Source: UBA7985 sp965658725
GTDB taxonomy: Bacteria > Pseudomonadota > Alphaproteobacteria > UBA7985
DNA: 14,010 bases
Direction of reading: 5' to 3'
Assembly: GCA_965658725.1 (NCBI GenBank)
Contig: CBFHUI010000070.1
Location: 1 to 14,010, forward strand
Positions 6,572 through 13,275 of the stretch are shown in pieces (the stretch's first letter is position 1; each line of letters starts with the position of its first letter). Under the pieces are notes generated by a model. That model saw nothing but the letters and a program-made list of their open reading frames with translations, was not told the origin of the DNA and ran no database searches. Both the position numbers and the translations under genes were made by a program.

Positions 6572-8884
6572 ATGGCCAACAAGCGCAGCGCGTTGACGTC
6601 CAGTCACTGGGGCGCAGGAGTTGTGCGAACCGACGCCGGGCGCGTGACAGGGGTTGATCCCTATCCCGGTGACCCGTCCCCCAATCGCATCAATGAGAAC
6701 ATCCCCGGCAGCCTCTACAGCGACGCCCGCGTCAAGCGCCCGGCGGTTCGGGCTTCGTGGCTGGACGCCAAGCGCGGCGCTGCGAGCAGCGACGGGAACA
6801 AGGGCGTTCGCGGGCGGGATCCGTTTGTCGAGGTCAGCTGGGAAACCGCTCTAGACCTGATCGCAAGCGAGGTGAGCCGCGTGCGAGAGACACACGACAA
6901 TGCGTCGATCTTCGCAGGCTCCTACGGCTGGTCGAGCGCAGGGCGGGTGCATCACGCCCAGTCACTGCTCAAGCGCTTTCTGAACACCCAGGGCGGGTTT
7001 GTCCGTTCTGAGGGAAACTACAGCTACAACGCCGCGCTTGTGCTCATGCCCTACATCAGCGGTCCTTATCGCCTGAGCATCATTGATTCAACCCGCTGGT
7101 CGGTGGTTGAGAAACACAGCGAGCTGGTGGTCGCCTTTGGCGGACTGGCGGAGCGGAATACGGCGGTTTGCGACGGCGGGGTGAGCTTTCACCGCTTCCC
7201 GGATGCCGTTCGAGCCTGCGCGGCAGCGGGCGTCAAGTTCATCAACATCAGCCCCATGCGCACCGATATGGCACCGGATGTACAGGCGCAATGGCTGGCG
7301 CCGCACCCGGGGTCTGACACCGCGCTGATGATGGGTTTGGCGTACGTGTTGCTTGATGAAGGGCTGCACGACCCTGACTTTCTGACGCGCTATACCACCG
7401 GGTTTGACCGGGTCGCTGCATCCCTGCGCGGTGAGCTCGACGGGATCGCCAAGACCCCGGAGTGGGCCGAGGCACAGACCGGGATTCCGGCGGCGCAGAT
7501 TACAGCGCTGGCGCGGGAAATGGCGAGCAAGCGCACCCTTATCACGCTTGCCGCTGGGTTGCAGCGCGCGGACTACGGCGAGCAGCCGCTTTGGATGGTC
7601 ACTACGCTTGCAGCCATGCTGGGACAAGTGGGCTTGCCCGGCGGGGGCACCATCATCGGTGCCGCCGTCAACGGCAACATCGGTACCAAGGAGCGGCTCT
7701 TTGCTGCCGGAACCATGCCGCAGGGCCACAACCCGGTGAGCGCCTTTCTGCCCGTCGCGATGATCGCGGACATGCTGCTGCATCCGGGGGAGGCCTATAC
7801 CTACGACGGCGCAAACCTGCGCTTTCCCGATGCGCGGTTGGTCTGGTGGGCCGGGGGCAACCCCTTCCACCATCATCAGGATTTGAACCGCCTGCACCGG
7901 GCCTTTCAGTCCCCGGAAACCATCATCGTCAATGAGATCAGTTGGACCGCCACCGCGCGCCACGCAGACATCGTTCTCCCCGTCGCAGCCGCGCAGGAGC
8001 GGGACGATTTTGGCGCAGGCAAGTCCGACGACACGCTGGTCCCTATGCCGGCCCACGCCGCGCCCGCCTTTGATGCGCGGCTGGAATTTGACATTTACGC
8101 CGATCTCGCCGAGCGGTTGGGCGACCGCGCAGCCTTTACCCAAGGCCGAACGGCGGCGCAGTGGGGTGCAGCCTTGTGGGAGGAGACGCGGGACTTTGCC
8201 CGCGGCGCTGGTGTCGCGCTGCCCGAGTGGGATGCTTTCATGGCCGGTGATCTGATCGCAGTGCCAGACCCCAGCCCGGAGCAAGTTTATCTTGCCGACT
8301 TCCGCGCGGATCCAGACGTCAACCCTTTGCCCACGCCTTCGGGGCGGCTGGAGCTGTATTCTGAGACCATCGCGGGCTTTGGGCTGGCTGATTGTCCGGG
8401 CCAAGCGACGTGGTTTCCCCCACGCGACGATCCGGCTGAGCATGGCCCGCTGTTCTTGATTTCCGGCCAGCCGAAAACCCGCCTTCACGGCCAGCACGAC
8501 GACGGTGCTTACAGCCGTTCCAAGAAGATCCATGGTCGGGAGCCGGTGCTGATCCACCCCGATGATGCTGCGGCGCGGGGGATCGAAACGGGCGACGTGG
8601 TGGAGTTGTTCAACGGACGTGGGCGGTGTCTCGCTGGAGCGGTGCTGAGCGAAGACGTGAGGGCAGGGTGCCTGTTCCTGTGGACCGGTGCCTGGTTTGA
8701 CCCCGACTTCACCCAAAACCCACCGCTGGAGCGCCACGGCAACCCCAACGCGCTGACCCATGACGACAAGACCTCCAGCCTTTCGCAGTCACCGGCCGCA
8801 CATTCGGTGCGGCTTGATGTGCGCAAGTGGTCTGGGCCTTTGCCGGCGGTCGAAGCCTTTCGCGCGCCGCCCTTCAGGGCCTAG
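6572..8884 (+). CDS. bisC: Molybdopterin oxidoreductase of the BisC / DMSO reductase type
   Basis: A molybdenum bis-MGD enzyme of about 770 residues that reduces an S- or N-oxide such as biotin sulfoxide, free methionine sulfoxide, DMSO or TMAO. The N-terminus lacks the CxxC...C iron-sulfur motif of formate dehydrogenases and DmsA, and opens with SHWGAGVVRTDAGRV and SLYSDARVKRPAVR, as in the type III group. The likely molybdenum ligand is Ser122 in SYGWSSAGR, aligned with the serine of Rhodobacter DMSO reductase. Further landmarks are VWWAGGNPFHHHQDLNRL and the C-terminal cofactor domain with ISGQPKTRLHGQHD. There is no Tat signal or transmembrane segment, so it should act in the cytoplasm, which favours BisC over TorA/DorA. 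Start choice is uncertain: in-frame GTG codons at 6551 and 6560 would add seven or four residues, and none has an ideal ribosome site. It converges on the rhodanese gene. Confidence 0.85.
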   Translation: MANKRSALTSSHWGAGVVRTDAGRVTGVDPYPGDPSPNRINENIPGSLYSDARVKRPAVRASWLDAKRGAASSDGNKGVRGRDPFVEVSWETALDLIASEVSRVRETHDNASIFAGSYGWSSAGRVHHAQSLLKRFLNTQGGFVRSEGNYSYNAALVLMPYISGPYRLSIIDSTRWSVVEKHSELVVAFGGLAERNTAVCDGGVSFHRFPDAVRACAAAGVKFINISPMRTDMAPDVQAQWLAPHPGSDTALMMGLAYVLLDEGLHDPDFLTRYTTGFDRVAASLRGELDGIAKTPEWAEAQTGIPAAQITALAREMASKRTLITLAAGLQRADYGEQPLWMVTTLAAMLGQVGLPGGGTIIGAAVNGNIGTKERLFAAGTMPQGHNPVSAFLPVAMIADMLLHPGEAYTYDGANLRFPDARLVWWAGGNPFHHHQDLNRLHRAFQSPETIIVNEISWTATARHADIVLPVAAAQERDDFGAGKSDDTLVPMPAHAAPAFDARLEFDIYADLAERLGDRAAFTQGRTAAQWGAALWEETRDFARGAGVALPEWDAFMAGDLIAVPDPSPEQVYLADFRADPDVNPLPTPSGRLELYSETIAGFGLADCPGQATWFPPRDDPAEHGPLFLISGQPKTRLHGQHDDGAYSRSKKIHGREPVLIHPDDAAARGIETGDVVELFNGRGRCLAGAVLSEDVRAGCLFLWTGAWFDPDFTQNPPLERHGNPNALTHDDKTSSLSQSPAAHSVRLDVRKWSGPLPAVEAFRAPPFRA

Positions 8885-8902
8885 CGAGCACCGCCGCGCT
8901 AG
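8881..8902. terminator. Inverted repeat spanning two convergent stop codons
   Basis: CTAGCG (8881-8886) and CGCTAG (8897-8902) form a perfect six-base dyad with a ten-base loop. Each arm contains the TAG stop of one of the two convergent genes (molybdoenzyme and rhodanese). It could act as a shared bidirectional terminator, but there is no clear T-run, only a T-rich stretch just to the right, so the role is uncertain. Confidence 0.3.
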
Positions 8903-9309
8903 CCGTCTTTCTTGGCTTCAGGAAACGCGACCGGGCCGCCGTGCTTTTCCCACGTGCCGAACCCTTCTTTGAGGTGTGCGGCGTCAAAGCCCATGTCCTG
9001 CAGCATCGCGACACTCAGAGCCGAGCGCCAGCCCGAGGCGCAGTGGAACACGTAGGACTTGTCCGGCTGGGCGAAAACTTCCTTGTGGTAGGGGCTTTCA
9101 GGATCGATCCAGAATTCGAGCATGCCGCGCGGGGCGTGGATGCTGCCGGGGATAAAACCGCTGCGCTGGCGTTCGCGCACGTCGCGGATGTCCACAATGA
9201 CGGTGCTGGGGTCATCCAACCGCGCGATCAGGTCAGCCGTCTCGATCTCTTCAATCCGGGCGCGGGCCTTGGCGACCATCTCAGCAGCGGTGGTTTTCAG
9301 CGGGGCCAT
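8899..9309 (-). CDS. Single-domain rhodanese-like protein
   Basis: A 136-residue cytoplasmic protein with one rhodanese domain (about 20-125), which carries sulfane sulfur as a cysteine persulfide. The CDC25-like first motif VIVDIRDVRERQRSGFIPGS leads to SIHAPRGMLEF. The active-site loop is CASGWRS with Cys90, followed by ALSVAMLQDMGF and the closing EGFGTWEKHGGPV, which matches bacterial thiosulfate sulfurtransferase-type single domains. AGGAGA five bases before the ATG fixes the start. There is no signal peptide or membrane segment. The facing gene is a probable S-oxide reductase and a C-S lyase lies further left, so sulfur handling recurs locally, but they are not in one operon. The acceptor is unknown. 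Confidence 0.88.
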   Translation of the reverse strand: MAPLKTTAAEMVAKARARIEEIETADLIARLDDPSTVIVDIRDVRERQRSGFIPGSIHAPRGMLEFWIDPESPYHKEVFAQPDKSYVFHCASGWRSALSVAMLQDMGFDAAHLKEGFGTWEKHGGPVAFPEAKKDG

Positions 9310-9376
9310 AGGTGTCTCCTATCCGGCAATTCTGGTCAATGAGCAGCGCGGGACAGCGGCCTGCACACGGCACAAA

Positions 9377-9405
9377 TTGACACCTCCAAGCCGGTAGAGC
9401 AACAT
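9377..9405 (+). promoter_or_regulatory. Possible sigma-70 promoter for the SDR gene
   Basis: A perfect TTGACA at 9377-9382 is followed after 17 bases by CAACAT (9400-9405), which matches three of six -10 positions including the conserved second A and final T. It faces the SDR start at 9453 in the 143-base divergent gap, leaving a leader of about 40 bases. The -10 is weak. Confidence 0.35.
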
Positions 9406-9452
9406 CCGCGCTCATCCCTTAAACCTGTCTCTGACCCAAGGATCTCTTCATC

Positions 9453-10196
9453 ATGTCATCGAAACCCATCGCGCTCGTTACCGGCGGCGCTCAAGGCATT
9501 GGCGCGGCTTGTGGCAAGGCGCTCGCGGCGGACGGTTATCACGTCGTGCTCGCCGACCTGCAGGAGAGCGTAGTCGAGCAAGCTGCTGCGCTGGGCGGCA
9601 CTGGAATGATCTGTGACATGTCCGATGCCGACGCGATCCTGAAGCTGTTTGACACCATCGAAGCCGACCTCGGCCCTGTCACCGCGCTGGTGAACAACGC
9701 GGGCGTTGCCATGCCCGGCGATTTCCTGAGCTACGATCTTGAAGCCTTTGACAAGGTCATCAACCTGAACCTGCGCGGCCTGTTCGTGGCGCTGCAGCGG
9801 GCCGCAAAGACCATGGTGGACAAAGGCATCGAAGGCGCGATCGTCAACATGTCATCGATCAACGCCGTGGTCGCGATCCCGACCATTCCGGCTTATTGCG
9901 CATCCAAGGGCGGGGTGAACCAGATCACTAAGTCTGCGTCGCTCGCACTCGCTGAGCACAACATTCGCGTGAACGCAGTGGGTCCGGGCTCGATCGATAC
10001 GGAGATGATGGCAGGGGTCAACGCAGACGCGACCGCCATGGCACGCGTGATGAGCCGCACCCCGCTCAAGCGCGTAGGGGAGCCTTCGGAAATTGCCGAT
10101 GTGGTGGCCTTCCTGTGTTCGCCCAAGTCCAGTTACGTGACCGGCGAGACCATTTACGTCGATGGCGGCCGGATCGGTATGAACTACACCTGCTAG
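9453..10196 (+). CDS. Short-chain dehydrogenase/reductase, FabG-like
   Basis: A 247-residue classical SDR that oxidises or reduces an alcohol/ketone pair with NAD(P). The cofactor motif TGGAQGIG is at 10-17. An acidic residue, Asp35 in VVLADL, sits at the end of the second strand and usually means NAD(H) preference. NNAG is at 81-84. The catalytic set is Asn106, Ser135 (VNMSSINA), Tyr148 and Lys152 (YCASK). PGSIDTEM at 178-185 and the closing YVTGETIYVDGGR are typical of the FabG/sugar-alcohol dehydrogenase branch. AAGG about 11 bases before the ATG is a modest ribosome site. The NAD preference and an inositol gene cluster on the right suggest polyol or sugar-acid oxidation over fatty acid synthesis, but it is not in that operon (it is convergent with the Tm-1-like gene), and the substrate is not known. 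Confidence 0.85.
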   Translation: MSSKPIALVTGGAQGIGAACGKALAADGYHVVLADLQESVVEQAAALGGTGMICDMSDADAILKLFDTIEADLGPVTALVNNAGVAMPGDFLSYDLEAFDKVINLNLRGLFVALQRAAKTMVDKGIEGAIVNMSSINAVVAIPTIPAYCASKGGVNQITKSASLALAEHNIRVNAVGPGSIDTEMMAGVNADATAMARVMSRTPLKRVGEPSEIADVVAFLCSPKSSYVTGETIYVDGGRIGMNYTC

Positions 10197-10218
10197 GGCC
10201 AGCGCCCGCGCGGGGGCC
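10197..10218. terminator. GC-rich imperfect dyad between convergent SDR and Tm-1-like genes
   Basis: GGCC at both ends (10197-10200 and 10215-10218) encloses the 10-base palindrome CCCGCGCGGG (10205-10214). It fills most of the 25-base gap between two converging stop codons, where a terminator would be expected. It lacks a T-run and the inner loop is tight, so this is weak evidence. Confidence 0.2.
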
Positions 10219-10221
10219 GAT

Positions 10222-11460
10222 TCAAGCCGCGTGCGCCTTCACGGTTCCCTCCGCGATCCAGCCGTCGAGGACGGCGAGAACGGCGTCTGTGAAGGCCAGA
10301 TCGTTGATGTGGGCGTCGATTTCGGAGGTGGGCACGGTCATGGCCGCGCGCACCTCGTCTATCATCGCGGCAAGGCCCTCGGGGTCATGAGCAGGTTCAC
10401 CCACTTTGTCCCATTCTTCTACCCCATGAAGCGGCATCATGAAGTGCACGGGGCCTTGCGCCGCGGCCAGTCGCTCTGCAATCAGCCGCACCAGCGCGCG
10501 GCGTTCCTCAGGGGAGAGGCCGGAGGATTTGATCAGGCGGTTGTGCGCGTGGAAAGGGCGATCCTGGTACTGCGGGGGGATCTCCTGCCACCCGGCAAAG
10601 TCGATCAGGTCCGCGCAGCCCGGGGAGACGATCTGCGGCACGCCGGCCGCGCCTGCATTGGTGAGCCGATCCGCGCCTGCATTAACCACGGAGCCAACCA
10701 TGAGGTTACTCAGCTCGGGCAGGGCAAGGTCGAGGACAGCGGCGAAATAGCCTTGCCGCGCCAGTGCCTCAAAGGCCATACCGCCCATGCCCGTCGCGTG
10801 AAAGACTGCCACCTCGAAACCGCGTTCGATCAGCGGGTCACGCAGGTGCTTCATGTACATCAGGCAGGAACTGCCCAAGCTTGTCATTCCAATCACCGGG
10901 CGGTCGCGCACCGGCGGCTCCACCGCCCGTGCCGCGCCGAGCACCGCGCCTGCGGCCTGACTGAGCGAGGACTTGCACACCGAGTTCAGGCCATAGAGCC
11001 CTCCGGCCCACAGGATCATTTGGATATCCGGAGACAGCCGCTCTGCCGGGATCAAGGGAGAGAATGCGACCGTAGAGACCACGTATTTCGGTACCCCCAG
11101 CGGCAGGGCCTGACAGCAGTCGAGAACCAAATCCGTCCCCATGGTCCCGCCCAGCCCGATGATCCCGTCAACCCGCCCTTGGGCAAACAGCTGCGTGCAC
11201 AGTCTGGCCGCGCCTTTGGCCATGATCTGGATGGCAAGGTTTTCGTCACCGGCATCGATGGCGTTTTTAATGGTTTTGCCGGCCGCCGCTGCTACGTCGT
11301 GCTTAGAAACATCGGTGGGCTCGGTCGGGTCGCCGAGGACGCTGACATCCATGGACAGAACCGCGCCGCCCTGCGCCCGGATGGTATCGCAGACAAAGCC
11401 TAATTCGGCGTCTTTGGTGTCAAAGGTGCCGATAACGAGGATGGTTTTGCTCGTGGTCAT
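10222..11460 (-). CDS. Tm-1-like / UPF0261 family protein
   Basis: A 412-residue protein of the UPF0261 family, related to the N-terminal half of the tomato Tm-1 antiviral protein. Family landmarks are TILVIGTFDTKDAELGF (6-22), the glycine-rich IIGLGGTMGTDL (100-111), IGMTSLGSSCLMYMK (190-204), FHATGMGGMAFEAL (220-233), SPGCADLIDFAGW, and a HAHNRLIKSS stretch. GGAGGAG nine bases before the ATG at 11460 fixes the start; an in-frame ATG ten codons upstream (11490) would bypass that site. The two glycine-rich segments suggest nucleotide or phosphate binding. No catalytic function is established for bacterial members that I can name with certainty. Such genes often sit beside a TIM-barrel 'phosphoenolpyruvate hydrolase-like' gene, but here the upstream neighbour is a class II aldolase 145 bases away. 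A role in sugar or sugar-acid catabolism is inference from context. Confidence 0.87.
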   Translation of the reverse strand: MTTSKTILVIGTFDTKDAELGFVCDTIRAQGGAVLSMDVSVLGDPTEPTDVSKHDVAAAAGKTIKNAIDAGDENLAIQIMAKGAARLCTQLFAQGRVDGIIGLGGTMGTDLVLDCCQALPLGVPKYVVSTVAFSPLIPAERLSPDIQMILWAGGLYGLNSVCKSSLSQAAGAVLGAARAVEPPVRDRPVIGMTSLGSSCLMYMKHLRDPLIERGFEVAVFHATGMGGMAFEALARQGYFAAVLDLALPELSNLMVGSVVNAGADRLTNAGAAGVPQIVSPGCADLIDFAGWQEIPPQYQDRPFHAHNRLIKSSGLSPEERRALVRLIAERLAAAQGPVHFMMPLHGVEEWDKVGEPAHDPEGLAAMIDEVRAAMTVPTSEIDAHINDLAFTDAVLAVLDGWIAEGTVKAHAA

Positions 11461-11469
11461 GGCGTGAAA

Positions 11470-11476
11470 CTCCTCC
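11470..11476 (-). promoter_or_regulatory. Strong Shine-Dalgarno that sets the Tm-1-like gene start
   Basis: On the minus strand the sequence GGAGGAG lies nine bases before the ATG at 11460. This ideal site chooses that ATG over the in-frame ATG at 11490 and marks the gene as independently translated. Confidence 0.75.
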
Positions 11477-11530
11477 GCTCTCACCTTCACGCGCGATTGG
11501 GTTCAATTATGGCGCGCACGCGGGTCTGAC

Positions 11531-11549
11531 TGGTGCGATATTGTCACCA
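11531..11549. promoter_or_regulatory. Inverted repeat upstream of the Tm-1-like gene, candidate operator
   Basis: TGGTG (11531-11535) and CACCA (11545-11549) form a perfect five-base dyad around an AT-richer nine-base centre, about 70 bases before the Tm-1-like start, in the 145-base gap behind the aldolase gene. Its size and position fit a dimeric regulator site. The half-sites are short enough to arise by chance. Confidence 0.25.
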
Positions 11550-11580
11550 AGGGGTCATTCTACTGGGAAGTGTGTTTCAG

Positions 11581-11601
11581 TCCCTGCGGGCGGGCAAGGG
11601 A
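11581..11601 (-). terminator. Stem-loop just after the aldolase gene
   Basis: TCCCTGC (11581-11587) pairs with GCAAGGGA (11594-11601) apart from one bulged base, giving a GC-rich stem with a short loop that begins four bases past the aldolase stop on the minus strand. It could end the iol transcript before the Tm-1-like gene. There is no U-run after it, so intrinsic termination would be inefficient. Confidence 0.25.
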
Positions 11602-11605
11602 AATC

Positions 11606-12433
11606 TTAGCGCCATGCGGTGCGTAGGAGCTCGGTGGCGAGGGCTTGTAAGGCCGGTTCGGCACGGGTGAGAATTTCGCTCCGATCGAACAGGGTCGGGT
11701 CTGCCTTCAGCTCCGCCCTGATCGCGCCGCCGAAGCGCTGGCGCAGTTCAGTTCCGACGTTAAGCTTGCGCACGCGATGCTGAAGCGCCAGCCGGGCGCG
11801 GTCTTCGTGCCGAATGCCCGAGCCGCCGTGCAACACCAGCGGCGTGGTTGTCACCGCCTCAATCTCTGCAAGGCGCTGCCAGTCGATGACAGCGTGGTCG
11901 CGGGTCTGCAGGTGCAGGTTGCCGACGGAAATGGCCAGAGCATCGACGTCTGTTTCTGCTGCAAAAGTCGCAGCCTCATCCAGCGTCGTACCCTCGCTGG
12001 CGGCGCCGCCTTCGTAGCCGACAGTCCCGACTTCTGCCTCGACACTGACGCCAAAGCGTCGCGCAGCAGCGGTGACGGCGTTGGTCAGGGCAATGTTTTC
12101 TGTCAGGGGCAGGGCGCTGCCGTCAATCATGATGCTCGAAAAGCCTGCGTCCAGGGCGGCTTCGCATTCTTCCAGTGTCGCGCCATGGTCCAGATGCGCG
12201 ACGACGGGAACGGATGCGTTCTTGGCCAGCGCCCGGAACATTTCTCCCCACAGGTGAACCGGCATGTTCCGTCGCGCGCCCGGTCCTGCTGACAGGATCA
12301 CGGGTGCACCGGCGGCTTCACCAGCGGCCACGTAAGCACGCGAGTCCTCCCAGCCCTGACACACGAACCCCAGCGTCGAAGCGCTGCGGGCTTCGGCCTG
12401 AACCAGAACTTTCTTGAGCGTGGCCAGCGGCAT
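11606..12433 (-). CDS. iolJ: Class II ketose-bisphosphate aldolase, probable IolJ
   Basis: A 275-residue zinc aldolase of the fructose-bisphosphate/tagatose-bisphosphate family. In this setting it probably cleaves 6-phospho-5-dehydro-2-deoxy-D-gluconate to dihydroxyacetone phosphate and malonate semialdehyde. Catalytic Asp82 and zinc ligand His83 are in HLDHG, at the numbering known for GatY/KbaY. They are followed by DAGFSSIMIDGS, VEAEVGTVG (130-138), zinc His174, and zinc His202 in VLHGGSGI. KLNVGTELR (223-231) is the phosphate-binding strand. One oddity: around His174 it reads SVGNLHLQ, where relatives usually have a glycine straight after the histidine (HG), so this is a divergent member. 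Its ATG overlaps the iolB stop by one base (TAATG), so the two are co-translated. A strict FBA role is unlikely given the iolB and iolC neighbours, but other sugar substrates are possible. Confidence 0.78.
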   Translation of the reverse strand: MPLATLKKVLVQAEARSASTLGFVCQGWEDSRAYVAAGEAAGAPVILSAGPGARRNMPVHLWGEMFRALAKNASVPVVAHLDHGATLEECEAALDAGFSSIMIDGSALPLTENIALTNAVTAAARRFGVSVEAEVGTVGYEGGAASEGTTLDEAATFAAETDVDALAISVGNLHLQTRDHAVIDWQRLAEIEAVTTTPLVLHGGSGIRHEDRARLALQHRVRKLNVGTELRQRFGGAIRAELKADPTLFDRSEILTRAEPALQALATELLRTAWR

Positions 12434-13272
12434 TATTTGAACTTCGCCACCATGTCTTTGATGCCCGGAATGGTCTCGACCTGATAGGCATGGGTGGGCT
12501 GGAAAAACTGAACCAGGGAGCGCTGGGACGCGCCGGCAAGGATGGTGAAGTAATACATCTCATAGCCCGGTGCGGCGACGCAGGGATGATAGCCCTTGTC
12601 GATCTGCAACGTGCTGCCGTCCACGATGTGATAAGCCTCCCCAACCGCGCCGTCCTCGCGCTGCAGCAGCTGCATCCCGAAGCCGTGGCCGGGCCGGAAG
12701 CGGAAGTTATAGACTTCGTCGTGGTGGGATTCGTCAGGAAGGCGGTCGGTATCGTGCTTGTGCGGCGGAAAACCAGACCAGCCGCCAGCGCCAACCGTGT
12801 AGAGCTCGGAGATTAGCAAGCGCCCCACCTTGCCCGGCGGGTTCTGGCCGAGGAGGTGCTTGATCTTACGGTGGGTCTTGGTGTCATCGCTGCCGTACTG
12901 CACCGGGTCAATGTCGGCCGCGCGGACCACAAAAGGCTCGTAGACTTCATCAAAGCGCGCCCCGGCGATGAAGACCTCGCAGTCATTCTGCGCGGTCAGT
13001 TCGGCGGTCGCATTGACCGGTACATAAACCGCGTTCGGCTCCCCGTCCCAGACGTCTGCGCCTCGGCCACCGACAGCATCGGCTTGCCACCCGCCAACGT
13101 GGACGTCGATGGTTCCGGTCGCAGGAACGATGCAGGTTTCATAGCCCTCAACCGTACTGACAAAGGTCTCACCGGCCTGCAGCTTGACGATGTTAAAGTA
13201 AACCAGCGGCGTTACGGCATCATTGCGATCAACAATGGCCGTGTTCTGGTTGTCGAAGGGAGCGATGTGCAT
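12433..13272 (-). CDS. iolB: 5-deoxy-glucuronate isomerase
   Basis: Isomerises 5-deoxy-D-glucuronate to 2-deoxy-5-keto-D-gluconate in myo-inositol catabolism. The 279-residue length is normal for IolB. It is a double cupin: the N-terminal half (about 20-115) is the degenerate one, and the C-terminal half carries the metal site SGFPPHKHD (166-174, His171 and His173), then the acidic/histidine pair ESHHDEVYNFRF (181-192, Glu186) and a later His229 in DKGYHPCVAAPGYEMYY. These blocks are characteristic of IolB and I know no other family with them in this order. The gene begins three bases after the iolC stop, and its own stop overlaps the aldolase start, so translational coupling on both sides is likely. 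The ribosome site is weak, in keeping with coupling. Confidence 0.95.
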   Translation of the reverse strand: MHIAPFDNQNTAIVDRNDAVTPLVYFNIVKLQAGETFVSTVEGYETCIVPATGTIDVHVGGWQADAVGGRGADVWDGEPNAVYVPVNATAELTAQNDCEVFIAGARFDEVYEPFVVRAADIDPVQYGSDDTKTHRKIKHLLGQNPPGKVGRLLISELYTVGAGGWSGFPPHKHDTDRLPDESHHDEVYNFRFRPGHGFGMQLLQREDGAVGEAYHIVDGSTLQIDKGYHPCVAAPGYEMYYFTILAGASQRSLVQFFQPTHAYQVETIPGIKDMVAKFK

Positions 13273-13275
13273 GGG

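Noticed and set aside
7088..8761. 557-codon open frame antisense to the molybdoenzyme gene
   Set aside because: Length alone is tempting, but the translation has no domain pattern and the opposite strand encodes an intact conserved enzyme.
10231..11403. 390-codon open frame antisense to the Tm-1-like gene
   Set aside because: Low-complexity, His/Arg-rich translation with no family motif; the UPF0261 frame has clear motifs and a perfect ribosome site.
10222..11460. Antiviral function for the Tm-1-like protein by analogy with tomato Tm-1
   Set aside because: Tm-1 blocks a plant RNA virus; bacterial UPF0261 genes sit in metabolic neighbourhoods, as here, so no antiviral role is supported.
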